64,000 nt of DNA, taken from contig NZ_JALJRY010000023.1 in NCBI RefSeq assembly GCF_024519455.1, positions 62,001-126,000 on the forward strand, read 5' to 3'. The notes beneath the pieces were generated by a model. It ran no database searches. It was not told where the DNA came from and worked only from the letters and a program-made list of their open reading frames with translations. Positions within the stretch are counted from its first letter, which is position 1. Every line of letters starts with the position of its first letter. The translations under genes and the position numbers were made by a program. Source of the stretch: Streptomyces sp. STR69 (lineage in GTDB: Bacteria > Actinomycetota > Actinomycetes > Streptomycetales > Streptomycetaceae). This document shows positions 27,332 through 37,700 of this stretch, piece after piece.

Positions 27332-27655
27332 TCACGGGGCGGGCGGTGGTCCCGGGGCGGGGAGCCAGGCCGCTCCCACGTTCAGGACGTCCGGCTCGCA
27401 GCACGTCAGGGACCAGCCGGCCAGGGCCGGCTGGGTGAGGAGCCGCCGGCACGCGGCCTCCACCAGCTCGCCCGCCTCGGCCAGACTCCCGGCCGCCGCG
27501 AAGACGACACCCTCGATGCCGTCGCCGCGCGGGCGGACATAGGCGTGTTCCGCGGCGCCGCGCAGACCCTCACGCAGAGACCGGGCGGCGGCCCGGGGCC
27601 GCACCGCGCCGGCGGGGGCCGCCGCGCTGCCCAGACGAACGAGGATCGCGTACAC
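27332..27655 (-). CDS. Small conserved-type hypothetical protein
   Basis: About 107 residues from GTG 27655, starting VYAILVRLG. EHAYVRPRGDGIEGVVFAAAG and CRRLLTQPALAGWSLTCCEPD suggest a small alpha/beta fold with two adjacent cysteines. I do not recognise a function. It lies 84 bp downstream of the LuxR-type gene on the same strand and probably shares its transcript. In-frame starts reach back to 27739, but the upstream stretch is Cys/Pro-rich and less protein-like. There is no signal peptide or membrane helix. Confidence 0.5.
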   Translation of the reverse strand: MYAILVRLGSAAAPAGAVRPRAAARSLREGLRGAAEHAYVRPRGDGIEGVVFAAAGSLAEAGELVEAACRRLLTQPALAGWSLTCCEPDVLNVGAAWLPAPGPPPAP

Positions 27656-27739
27656 CCACCGAGGATGGCACGCGGCAGCGCGCAGGGGACCGCCCCGGCC
27701 GGGGCAGACGCCTGCCATGGCCAGGACCGGCCACCGCAC

Positions 27740-28813
27740 TCACAACCAGCCGCGCCGTGCCGCTTCGTAGCCCGCCTCGAACCGGCAGCGCGCCCCCAGC
27801 CGGGCCATGAGCCGGGCCAGCAGCCTGCGGGTGGTGCGGACCGAGACCCCCAGCTGCCGGGACATGGCCTCGTCGGTCAGCCCGGCGCGCAGGAAGCGCA
27901 GCAGCTCGCGGTCCTGCGCGGTCGCCCGGTCCGAGGGCGCCTCGGGAGCGTCGGCCTGCCACGGCCGGGCGCTCTGCCACACCGCCTCGAACAGGGCGCA
28001 CAGGGCCGTCACCACCCCGCGCGAGGTCAGCACCACGACGCCCTGCCCGGGGTCGTCCGGGTCGAACGGCACCACGGCCGTGCTCCCGTCGAAGACCGAC
28101 ATGCCCAGCGGCAGGGCCGGAACGGAACGCACGTCCGCCCCGGCCGTCAGCAGGGCCCGCACGTCCTCGCCCAGCGGACGGTCCCTGCGGGCCCGGTCGA
28201 GGAAGACCGTGCGGACCCGGACCCCGGCGCGCCCCGTCCGGCCGGCAGGCCCTGGGCCGTCCGCAGCCCTTGTGCCGTCCGTGGCTCCTGCACCGCCCGT
28301 AGCCGTAGCCGTAGCCGTAGCCGCAGCCGCTGCCCTGCCCGTGGCCGCCGCCCCGTCCGCCGCCCACGCGCCGCCGCCCCCGCAGGGCACGAAGGACACG
28401 ACGTCGGACCGCACCCCCTGGGCCAGCTCGCCGACCCGGGAGGCCACGGCAGCCGCGCCCCGCACCCGCTCGACACTGCCGCACTCCTCCTGGCCGGCGG
28501 CCCACTCGGACGCGAGGCGGGCGACCTCCTGCCGGGTCCGGGCGAGCCGCACGCGCTGCTCGTCGACCTCCCGCTCCTGCTCGGCGAGGAGCGCGGCCAG
28601 GCCGACGGAGGGATTGACCGGAACGAACCCCTCCCGGTCGCCGTCGGCCGCCCGCAGCAGGGACTTCCTGGCCAGCACGTCGAGCGCGGACCGGACCGCG
28701 TCCTCCGCCAGGCCCGCCCGGCCCGCGAGGGCGCGGACGGGCTGCCCCTGATGGGTGATCATGGTGAGGTAGACGCGGCTCGTCAGCTCGTCCAGACCCA
28801 GTGCGTCGAACAC
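27740..28813 (-). CDS. LuxR-family transcriptional regulator with TrmB-like N-terminal winged helix
   Basis: 357 residues. The N-terminus (FDALGLDELTSRVYLTMITHQG ... ALAGRAGLAEDAVRSALDVLARKSLL) is a TrmB-like winged helix, then a coiled-coil stretch near 80-110. The C-terminus carries a LuxR-type HTH (LLRFLRAGLTDEAMSRQLGVSVRTTRRLLARLMARLG, about 305-340). An Ala/Thr repeat linker lies near 160-180. The GTG start at 28813 has AGAGGGA upstream, 42 bp after the NRPS stop. It is the only clear regulator in the window, so it is the best candidate for the palindromic operators at 701 and 38066. That link is inference. No receiver domain or P-loop ATPase is present. Confidence 0.85.
   Translation of the reverse strand: MFDALGLDELTSRVYLTMITHQGQPVRALAGRAGLAEDAVRSALDVLARKSLLRAADGDREGFVPVNPSVGLAALLAEQEREVDEQRVRLARTRQEVARLASEWAAGQEECGSVERVRGAAAVASRVGELAQGVRSDVVSFVPCGGGGAWAADGAAATGRAAAAATATATATGGAGATDGTRAADGPGPAGRTGRAGVRVRTVFLDRARRDRPLGEDVRALLTAGADVRSVPALPLGMSVFDGSTAVVPFDPDDPGQGVVVLTSRGVVTALCALFEAVWQSARPWQADAPEAPSDRATAQDRELLRFLRAGLTDEAMSRQLGVSVRTTRRLLARLMARLGARCRFEAGYEAARRGWL
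28299..28334. repeat. Hexanucleotide tandem repeat inside the LuxR-type gene
   Basis: Four perfect GTAGCC units (28299-28322) are followed by two degenerate units (GCAGCC, GCTGCC). On the coding strand they encode alternating Ala-Thr then Ala. Unit length is a multiple of three, so copy-number change would alter linker length without a frameshift. Confidence 0.8.
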
Positions 28814-28855
28814 GGCTGCACTTCCCTCTCTCCCGGTCCGTTCACTCGCCCCGTG

Positions 28856-31800
28856 TCAGTGGCCCGCCGGCCCGGCCGGATCCTCCAGGGCCCGGCCGAG
28901 CAGCGCGGCGACACCGGCGTCGGCGACGACGGAGTAGTGGTCGGTGTCCGCGACGACCACCGGCTCCACGGCCCGGCCGAGCAGTTCGGACCAGCCGAGG
29001 GACGGGGTGGTTCCCTCGGGCCTGCGCTGGGCGCCGGCGACGAAGAGGAGCAGCCGGGTCTCCGGCAGCCGGATCGTGGCCGCCCGGTGCCGGGCGGCGC
29101 ACCCGCGGTGCGCACCGAACAGGGCGAAGCGGCGGCGCAGTTCGGCGGCCGGCTCCGGGTCGTCGGCCCGCGGCGGCCGGAGCAGGTCCGCCTCGATCCC
29201 CTCCCGGTCGGCGCCGGTGAGCCGGCCGACGTCCTCGGCGAAGGCGCGCAGATCGTCACGGGCGGACGTACCGGCGTCGCCGTAGGCCGCGCTGCCCGGC
29301 GCATAGCTGTCGAGGAGGACGAGGAGTTCGGTGCGCTCCCCGTCGAAGGAGAGCTGCCGGGCCATCTCGACGGCGACCGCACCGCCGAACGACCAGCCGC
29401 CGAGCCGGTAGGGCCCGGACGGCTGCAGGCGCCGCAGTTCGTGCAGGTACCTGGCGGCGAGTTCGCGCAGGTCCCGCGGTACCGGCCCGCCGTCCAGGCC
29501 GGGGGCGCGGAAGGCGTGCACGGGCCGGGGCCCGGCCGGGAGGGCTCGCACCAGCGGCTGGTAGCAGACGATGTCGCCGCCCATCGGGTGCACCAGGAAC
29601 AGCGGAGCCGCCTCGGGCCGTCCCTCCCGCAGCAGGAGCAGCGGGCCCTGGTGCTCCGGGGCGCCGTCCGGGCCGCCCGGGCCGTCGGCACGGCCGGCGC
29701 CGAGCCCGGCCAGGGCCGGGGCCAGCCGGTCGACCCTCGGCGCGGCCAGCAGGTGACGCAGCGACACGGCCGCACCGAACTCCTTGCGGATCCGGGTGAT
29801 GAGGACCGTGGCGAGCAGGGAGTGCCCGCCGACGGCGAAGAAGTCGTCCGTCACCCCGACCCCGTCGTTGCCGAGAACACTGCGCCAGAGGGGCAGCAGC
29901 CGGGCCTCCTCCGGCGTGCGGGGCTCGACAGGCCCGGCCGCCGTGCCCGCCTCCGGGCCGTCCCTGCGGCCGCCCAGCAGCGCGTTGCGGTCCGGCTTGC
30001 CGTTGGGCAGCAGGGGCAGCGCGTCGAGGAAGAGGATCAGGGAGGGCAGCATCGCCGCGGGGAGCCGTTCGGCCACGTGCGCGCGCAGCGTCTCGGTGCT
30101 CACCTGCGCGTCCCGGACGCGCACGACGTAGGCGACGAGGGAGACCTGGCCCGCGTCCCGGTGCGCTTCCACATGGCAGTCGGCCACCTGCGGATGCGTG
30201 GCGACCGCGGCCGAGACCTCGGCCGGGTCGACGCGGATGCCGCGCAGCTTGACCATGGCGTCCCGGCGCCCCGTCAGCAGGATCCCGCCGTCCGGCCGCA
30301 GGACGGCGGTGTCGCCCGTCCAGAAGAGCAGGTCGTCCGGGGCCGCGCCGCGGTGGAACGGGTTGGGCCGGAATCCCCGGTCGCCGCCGGACAGGTACTC
30401 CGCCCGGTAGGGCGTCCGGATGACGACCTCGCCCCGCTCGTACGGCAGGCAGGGCCGGCCGTCCCGGCCCAGTACCGCGACCTGCGTTTCGGGCAGGGGG
30501 CCGCCGACAGGCTGCGTCCCCTCCCCGGGCGGCTCCGGCACCCGCAGGAAGGTTTTGATCATGGTGGTCTCGGTGGGGCCGTAGAAGTTCACGATCTCGG
30601 CGCGGCAGCTGGGCAGTCCGGCCCGCAGCCGTGCCACCAGCTCCCCGGTCAGCGGTTCACCGGCCAGGCAGATCAGCCGCAGCGCCGACAGGTCGGGCCC
30701 GGCGGCGTCGGCACCCAGCGTCAGCCAGGACGCCACCACGGACGGGGTGGTGTGCACGACGGAGACCTGTTCGGCCGCCAGCCACTCCAGCAGGCGCAGC
30801 GCGTCCTCCCGCGCCGCCGCCGGGGGCAGGCACAGCGCCGCTCCGGCGCTCAGGGGCACGAACACGTCCCGCAGGACGGCGTCGAAGGAGTACGTCGTGA
30901 GCTGGGCGACGCGGTCACCGGGGCGGACGGCGAACTCGGCCCGCTCCCAGGCCGCGAAGTGGTCGAGCCCGTGGTGGCGGCCCAGCACGGCCTTCGGCGT
31001 CCCGGTGCTCCCGGAGGTGAAGAACACGTGGGCGGGCGCTGCGGGATCGGGCGACACGCCGGGCGGCGGCGCATCCGGTACGGCGCCGAAGACCGCGGTG
31101 GGTGCCGGGGCGACCGTGAGCACGGGCAGCGCCGCGTCCTCGCACCAGGAGGGGCCGGCGTCGCGGCCCGCCGCGAGCACCACCGTGGCTCCGGCCAGCT
31201 CCGCCAGTTCGCGTTGCCTGGCCGCCGGCAGCTCCTCGTCGACGGGTACGGCGACGGCACCGGCCTGGACGGCGGCGAGCAGCGCCGTGATCGAGTCCGG
31301 GTGCTTGCCGCCGACGATCGCCGTGACGTCGCCCGGGCGCAGACGCCGCGCGGTGGCGGCCACCCGTGCGGCGAGGTCCCCGTAGCCGATGTGCCCGTCG
31401 GCGCAGCGCAGGGCGGGTGCGTCGGGGGCGGCGGCGGCCTGCCGGGCGAACTCCGCCATCACCCTGGGCTGGGGCCGGCCGGGCAGGGCCGCACCGAAGG
31501 GGTGGGCCGGGCGGCCCGCCTCCTGCACGGCCTCCGGCCGGTCCGGTGCCCGCAGAGCCGCGTGCAGCAGTCCGACCAGCCGCCGGCCCATGGCATCGAC
31601 CAGAACGGTGTCGAAGAGATCGGCGTTGTACTCGACGTCGAGCCGCAGCCGGTCCGGCTCCGCCCGCGCCACGAGCGTCAGGTCGAACTTGGCGGCCGGG
31701 GCGAGGGCGGCGTCCGCCGGGAGTTCGCCGTCCGACAACTGGCGCAGGACGCGCCGGGCCCGGGGAGAACCGCTCGGCGGCATGCGCAGCATCACCTGGA

Positions 31801-34723
31801 AGACGGGGGTCCGGCTCGGGTCGCGGACCGGCCGGACCGCCTCGACCAGCCGGGAGAACGACAGATGCTGGTGCGGATGCGAGGCCAGCAGCAGCTCGCG
31901 GACCCGGCCGACGGCATCGTCGAAGCTCGGCCCGCCGCCGAGATCGAGGCGCAGCGCGTGGGTGCGGACGAAGAAGCCCACGGTCTCCTCCGCCTCGGCC
32001 CGGTCGCGTCCGGCGCTGTCGGTGCCGAGCACCACCTCGTCCTGGTCCGCCGTACGGGCGAGGACGAGCCCGAAGGCCGCGAGCAGCACCATGTACGGGG
32101 TCACCCCCCGGCTGCGGCAGTACTCGGTGAGCCGGGCCGCCAGGCCGTCCGGCACCGGTACCGGGCGCAGGGACCCGCGATGTGTCTGCACCGGCGGACG
32201 GGGGCGGCTGGTGGGCAGGTCGAGGACCGGGGGCGGAGCGCCCAGGTGGCGGCGCCAGTAGGCGACCGCGGCCGCGCGCCGGGCCTCCTGACCGGGCCGG
32301 CGGGAGCGCACGGCGTGGTCCGCGTACTGCAGCCGGGGCGCCGCCAGGACCGGCTTGCGCTCCTCCCGCGCGGCGCAGATCAGCTCGTCCAGCTCCCGCA
32401 GGACGATGTCCCACGACCATCCGTCGCAGGAGAGGTGATGGATCGTCAGGCCGAGGAACTGCTCGGCGGCGTCCGGGACGCAGCGGATCAGCCGGGCGCG
32501 CAGCGGCCTGCCCCCGGTGAGCACGAACGGCCGTGCGCCCTCGGCCGTGAGCCGGGCCAGCGCCTCGTCGCGGCCCGTCGCCGGCGCCAGCACGCCGAAG
32601 TCCGCGGGGCCCGGGGGCAGCACCCGCTGCACCGGCCGGTCCCGCTCCACGACGAACGCGGTGCGCAGCGCCTCGTGCCGTTCCACCAGGCGGTCCAGGG
32701 CGCCGTGCACCTGCTCGGCCGCTACGTCGCCGGGCAGCGCCAGGACACCGGCCATGTTGTACGCGCCGGCCTCCGGGGCGAGCTGTTCGAGGAACCAGAC
32801 GCCCTCCTGCTCCGCGGTGAGCGGCACCTGCCCACCCGGCTCCCCGGCGTCCGCCGGCGGTGCCGGCACCGTCTGCGCGGGCGCGGGGCCGCAGGCGTCG
32901 ATCCGGGCGGCGAGCGCGGCCACGGTGGGCGCCTCGAACAGGTCACGCAGGTCCAGCGCCGTGCCGAAGTCGCGCCGCACCCGGGCCAGCACGCGCGCCA
33001 TGAGCAGGGAGTGCCCGCCGAGGGCGAAGAAGTCCGCCGTGCGGTCCGGTGCCGGCACGCCGAGCACTTCCGCCCAGTAGGCGGCGATCGCCTCCTCGGT
33101 CCCGCCGCGCGGCGGACCCGTCTCCTGCGGCGCGGTGGCAGGACGCTGCCCGGCGGCGGGAAGGGCCGACCGGTCGAGCCTGCCGTGCGGGGTGAGCGGC
33201 AGCGCGTCGAGCGGCACGACGTGCGCGGGCACCGCCGCGGCGGACAGCCGCTCGGCCACGGCCTGCCGCAGCAGCCCCGGGTCCACCACCGAGTCCGCGG
33301 CCGGGACGACGTAGGCGACGAGCTGCTGCCCGCCGCCGTCACCGTCCCCGTCGTCGCGGCGGCGTGCCACGACCGCGGCGGAGGCGACCGCGGGGTGCTG
33401 CCCGAGTACCGCGCCGACCTCGGCGGGATGGACCCGCACCCCCTGGATCCTGAGCTGGTCCTCCAGGCGTCCCACGATCTGCACCGAGCCGTCCGGGAGA
33501 TACCGGCCCAGGTCTCCGGTGCGCTGCACCAGGTCGTCCGCGTCCCCGGGACGGAACGGGTTGGTCTCCAGCAGCGCCGCCGGGCCGGGCTCCCGGCGCA
33601 GGTAGGGGGAGCGGACGAGGATCTCGCCGAGTTCGCCGATACCGGACAGCCTGCCGCGCCGGTTGACCACGAGCAGCTGCGTGCCGTCGATGCCGTGACC
33701 GACCGGCACGATCCCCTCGTCCGCCTCCCGGGGAACCGGCCACCAGGCCGCGACCAGAGCGGACTCGGCGGTGCCGTACAGGTTCACGAACTGTGCCGAC
33801 GACGCGGGGAAGGCCCGCCGCCACCGCCGTACCAGCGTGCCCGCCAGCGGCTCGCCGGACAGGCACAGCAGGCGGATCGCGGAAAGGTCCGGCGCGGCGT
33901 TCCGCCCGCACACGCCGAGCAGCACGTCCAGCGCGGCCGGGGTCGTGTGCAGCACGGTGGCGCGGGAAGCGGCGAGCCGGCCGAGGGCCGCGGCCAGGTC
34001 GTCCGGCGGCCGGCCGGCGGGCGGCAGGCACACGGTGCCTCCGCCGGCGAGCGCGGGCAGCACCTGCCTGACCAGGGCGTCGGCGGTGGACCCCGCCAGG
34101 TGCGCCACGCGGTCGCCCGGGCCGCAGGGCAGGGTGCGCGCCACCCATGCGACACGGTGGGCGAGGACGTCATGGCGGGCCGGCACGGCGCCGGGACGGG
34201 GGGAGGCGCCCGAGCCGGGGATCAGGCAGGCGCCCGCGTCGGGGCCGGGCGGTGCGGGGACCGGGACCTGCGCCCGGTCCCCGGCCTCCATCAGCTCCCC
34301 GTACCCGACCACGCGCCCCGGGAACGTGCCCGCGTCGGCGCCGGCCGCGTCCGTCCGCAGCAGCAGGGCCGCCTCCGACTCTGTCAGCAGCGCGGACCGG
34401 CGCGCCGGCGGCAGCGACGGGTCCAGCGGCAGTACGACGGCTCCCGCCCACAGGGCCGCGAGCGTCCCGGTCACCGCGGCCACCGTGTGGGCGCCGTCGA
34501 CCGCGACCACCTCGCCGGGACACAGCCCCAGGGCACGCAGTCCGGCGGCTCCCCGCCGGACCTGTCCCAGGAGTTCCCCGTAGCCGGACTCCTCGCCCGG
34601 CCCGGCCAGCGCCACCGCCTGCGGGGTGGACCACGCCTGCCGCTCGAAGAGTTCCAGGACGGTGTGAGGGGCCTCGGGGCTCAGCACGGTGCTCGGGTCG
34701 ATGGGATGGGAGATCGTGGTCAT
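28856..34723 (-). CDS. NRPS line 2, second protein: A*(degenerate)-PCP-C-A-PCP-TE
   Basis: 1955 residues, same layout as 10947-16766. The first A domain is decayed: the nucleotide loop reads LIPGSGASPRPG near 164 instead of TSGTTGxPKG, the FD of core A4 is lost (GSTADALVRQV), and the catalytic lysine is Arg in PHGRLDR near 514. PCP1 keeps LGGHSLL near 569. The condensation domain keeps HHLSCDGWS near 761. A2 is intact (FTSGSTGTPKAV near 1234, FDAVLRDVF, NGKPDR near 1575) with hand-read pocket DARHCAFMIK, the same as A2 of line 1. PCP2 has VGGHSLL near 1633. The thioesterase has GWSFGG near 1778. ATG 34723 has TGGAG upstream, 33 bp after the partner gene. Confidence 0.95.
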   Translation of the reverse strand: MTTISHPIDPSTVLSPEAPHTVLELFERQAWSTPQAVALAGPGEESGYGELLGQVRRGAAGLRALGLCPGEVVAVDGAHTVAAVTGTLAALWAGAVVLPLDPSLPPARRSALLTESEAALLLRTDAAGADAGTFPGRVVGYGELMEAGDRAQVPVPAPPGPDAGACLIPGSGASPRPGAVPARHDVLAHRVAWVARTLPCGPGDRVAHLAGSTADALVRQVLPALAGGGTVCLPPAGRPPDDLAAALGRLAASRATVLHTTPAALDVLLGVCGRNAAPDLSAIRLLCLSGEPLAGTLVRRWRRAFPASSAQFVNLYGTAESALVAAWWPVPREADEGIVPVGHGIDGTQLLVVNRRGRLSGIGELGEILVRSPYLRREPGPAALLETNPFRPGDADDLVQRTGDLGRYLPDGSVQIVGRLEDQLRIQGVRVHPAEVGAVLGQHPAVASAAVVARRRDDGDGDGGGQQLVAYVVPAADSVVDPGLLRQAVAERLSAAAVPAHVVPLDALPLTPHGRLDRSALPAAGQRPATAPQETGPPRGGTEEAIAAYWAEVLGVPAPDRTADFFALGGHSLLMARVLARVRRDFGTALDLRDLFEAPTVAALAARIDACGPAPAQTVPAPPADAGEPGGQVPLTAEQEGVWFLEQLAPEAGAYNMAGVLALPGDVAAEQVHGALDRLVERHEALRTAFVVERDRPVQRVLPPGPADFGVLAPATGRDEALARLTAEGARPFVLTGGRPLRARLIRCVPDAAEQFLGLTIHHLSCDGWSWDIVLRELDELICAAREERKPVLAAPRLQYADHAVRSRRPGQEARRAAAVAYWRRHLGAPPPVLDLPTSRPRPPVQTHRGSLRPVPVPDGLAARLTEYCRSRGVTPYMVLLAAFGLVLARTADQDEVVLGTDSAGRDRAEAEETVGFFVRTHALRLDLGGGPSFDDAVGRVRELLLASHPHQHLSFSRLVEAVRPVRDPSRTPVFQVMLRMPPSGSPRARRVLRQLSDGELPADAALAPAAKFDLTLVARAEPDRLRLDVEYNADLFDTVLVDAMGRRLVGLLHAALRAPDRPEAVQEAGRPAHPFGAALPGRPQPRVMAEFARQAAAAPDAPALRCADGHIGYGDLAARVAATARRLRPGDVTAIVGGKHPDSITALLAAVQAGAVAVPVDEELPAARQRELAELAGATVVLAAGRDAGPSWCEDAALPVLTVAPAPTAVFGAVPDAPPPGVSPDPAAPAHVFFTSGSTGTPKAVLGRHHGLDHFAAWERAEFAVRPGDRVAQLTTYSFDAVLRDVFVPLSAGAALCLPPAAAREDALRLLEWLAAEQVSVVHTTPSVVASWLTLGADAAGPDLSALRLICLAGEPLTGELVARLRAGLPSCRAEIVNFYGPTETTMIKTFLRVPEPPGEGTQPVGGPLPETQVAVLGRDGRPCLPYERGEVVIRTPYRAEYLSGGDRGFRPNPFHRGAAPDDLLFWTGDTAVLRPDGGILLTGRRDAMVKLRGIRVDPAEVSAAVATHPQVADCHVEAHRDAGQVSLVAYVVRVRDAQVSTETLRAHVAERLPAAMLPSLILFLDALPLLPNGKPDRNALLGGRRDGPEAGTAAGPVEPRTPEEARLLPLWRSVLGNDGVGVTDDFFAVGGHSLLATVLITRIRKEFGAAVSLRHLLAAPRVDRLAPALAGLGAGRADGPGGPDGAPEHQGPLLLLREGRPEAAPLFLVHPMGGDIVCYQPLVRALPAGPRPVHAFRAPGLDGGPVPRDLRELAARYLHELRRLQPSGPYRLGGWSFGGAVAVEMARQLSFDGERTELLVLLDSYAPGSAAYGDAGTSARDDLRAFAEDVGRLTGADREGIEADLLRPPRADDPEPAAELRRRFALFGAHRGCAARHRAATIRLPETRLLLFVAGAQRRPEGTTPSLGWSELLGRAVEPVVVADTDHYSVVADAGVAALLGRALEDPAGPAGH

Positions 34724-34756
34724 CCGGCACTCCAGGTCAGACGGCGGAGGGGGTGC

Positions 34757-37700
34757 TCAGGCGAGGGAGTAGTCCCAGACCGGACGGTCCGGGGCGGACA
34801 GCGCCTGGTCGGCGAGAGCCGCGAGCTGCCGTGCCATCGCCTCGCTCCGCGCCGGGCCGAACATCTCGGCGGGATGGACGAGCCGGGCCGGGAGACCGGC
34901 CTCGGCCGGGAAGACCTCCAGCTTCAGCTCGTAGTGCGTCTGGCCGGGCTGCACCTGGACCACGCTCACCTCGCCCGCCCCGGCGGACGGCCGCGCCGGC
35001 GGGATGTTCTGCACCACCAGCAGGTTCTGGAAGAGCGGCAGACTGCTCGCCTGCCGGTCCACCCCCAGATCGGCCACGATCCGGTCGATGGGCACCCCGG
35101 CGTGCCGGTGCCCCAGCAGGGTCGATCGCTGCGCCTGGCGCAGCACGTCCCGGAAGACCGCGTCCTCCTCCAGCCGCAGCCGGTGCGGCACCGTCGTCAC
35201 GAAGCAGCCCAGCATCGGGCGCGTCCACCCGGGAGTCCGGTTGGCGCTGGGAGAGGCGACGACCACATCCTCCTGGTCGGCGAGCCGGGCCAGCCAGAGG
35301 CCGAACACGGCCAGCAGCGCCATGTGCCCGGTGACCCGCTCGCGCCGGCAGAAGGCGCCGAGACGCTCGCTCATCCCCTCGTTCCAGACGACGGGCCGGA
35401 CGGCGGCCGGGACGCTCAGCCGCCGGGGGCGCGGCCGGTCGGCCGGCAGCGCGATCCGCGGGGGTGCGCCGGCGAGCTGCCGGCGCCAGTGGGCGCGGGA
35501 GGCCTCCCGTTCCGCCCCGGCCCGCTCGTGCCCCGACTCCTCGTGCAGCCAGGCCGCATGGTCGAGGAGCTGGGGCCGGCCGTCGGGAGCCACCGGTGGC
35601 AGACCGCGCGCGACCCGCGCCCAGTCGTCCGCGAACTCCCGGGCGAGCAGGGACCAGGACCAGCCGTCGGTGGCGATGTGATGAAGCGTCAGAACCAGCA
35701 GGTGATCGTCGGGGGCGAAACGGACCAGCCGCACCCTGACCGGTGGTCCGGCCGCCAGATCGAAGGGTGCCGCCCCGGCCTCGGCCACCCGGCGCACCAC
35801 CTCCTCGTCCCGGTCCGCCGGGCCGAGGCCCGGCACCTCCTCGACCTCGGGCAGGGGATCGTCGACAGGCGCCTCGACGACGGCCAGCGGGCTGCCGTCG
35901 CGCTGCGGGTAGCGGGTCCGCAGCACGTCGTGGCGGGCGAGCAGCGCGGCGAGACAACGGCGCAGCTCCGCCGGCTCCGCGGCCCCGCGCAGCCGCAGCC
36001 CGGTCGGGACGTTCATCGCGGTGCTGTCGGGCTCCAGGCTCTGCAGGAACCACATCCGCTCCTGGACGGGCGCGGGACGCAGGGGCCCGGAGGTGTCCAC
36101 GCGCCCGGGGCCGCCCCGGCGCGGCGCGGCGCCCGCCTCCGCCACGGCCCGGCGCAGCCCTTCCAGCGTGGGCCGGCGGAAGAACAGGTCCAGCGGTATC
36201 TCGGCCTCCAGTTCGTCGCGCACGGCGGCGAGCAGGGCCAGCGCCTGGAGCGAACTGCCGCTGGAGGCGAAGAAGTCCCGGTCACCGGCCACGCCCGGCC
36301 CGAGCACCCGGTTCCACAGGGCCGCCAGCCGGTCCTGCGGCTGCGCGCCGGACCCCCCGGCCGCCTCCTCCCGCGGCGGGGGCCAGGGGAGCGCCGCCCG
36401 GTCCGTCTTGCCGTGCGCGGTCAGCGGCAGCGCGTCCAGCGGCACGAGCACCGCCGGAACGAGCGCGGGCGGCAGCGTGCCGCGCAGCAGGGTGTTCCAC
36501 CGCTCCAGCAGCCCGGCGTCCGCCTCCGCCCCGGCCACCGGGTAGCCGACGAGCAGGGCGGTGCCCGAGCCGCTGTGCCGCACCGCGGCGGCTGCCTGGC
36601 GGACGCCGGGAAGCCCGGCCAGCGCGGCCTCCACCTCGCCCAGCTCGATCCGCACGCCCCCGATCTTGACCTGGTCGTCGCGGCGTCCGTGGTACTCCAG
36701 CACCCCGTCGGGCCGACGGCGCGCCAGGTCGCCGGTCCGGTACAGCCGGGCGCCGGGCTCACCGCGGTAGGGGTCGCGGGGGAAGCGCTGCGCGGTCAGG
36801 CCGGGCCGGTTCAGATATCCGCGGGCGACCTGGACACCGCCGACGCACAGCTCGCCGAGGTCCCCGTCGGGCACCTTCTCCAGCTGCTCGTCCAGCACAT
36901 GCAGGTCGACGCCCGAGATCGGGCGGCCGATGGGCACCGGCGCGTCGGCCGGGTCCTGTGGCCGGCACCGCCAGTGACTCACGTCGACGGCGGCCTCGGT
37001 CGGCCCGTAGAGGTTGTGCAGCTCGACCTCGGGCAGGGCGGCGAAGAACGCCCGCTGCAGCCCCGGCGTGAGCGCTTCGCCGCTGCAGAGCACCCGGCGC
37101 AGCCGGGGACCCGCGTCCACCTCGGTGAGCCGCAGCAGCCCGGCGAGCATGCTGGGCACGAAATGCACCGTGGTCACGCGGTGGTCGCGGATCTGCCGGG
37201 CCAGGGCCTGCGGGTCGCGGTGCGTTCCCGGAGCGGCCATGACCAGCGTGGCACCGGTCATCATCGGCCAGAAGAACTCCCAGACGGACACGTCGAACGT
37301 GTACGGGGTCTTCTGCAGCACGGTGTCCCCGGGCCCGAGCAGGAAGGTGTCCTGCATCCAGCGCAGCCGGTTGACGATGGCCCGGTGCTCGGTCAGCACC
37401 CCCTTCGGCAGCCCGGTGGAGCCGGAGGTGTACAGCACATAGGCGAGGTCGCCGCCGGACGCGGCGTCCAGCCCGCCGTCGTCCGCCGCCGGATCCCCGG
37501 CCGGCCCCGCCGCCTCCGGATCCAGCAGCGGCACACCCGACCCGGCGAGGACCGCCCCGGCGCCCCCGGGCTCCGTCACGACCGCGACCGGGTCGGCGTC
37601 GTCGAGCAGCACCTGCAGCCGGGCGGGCGGGTCGTCGGGGGACAGCGGCAGGTACGCGGCACCGGACCGCACGACCGCGAGCACGGCGACCGCCAGCGAC

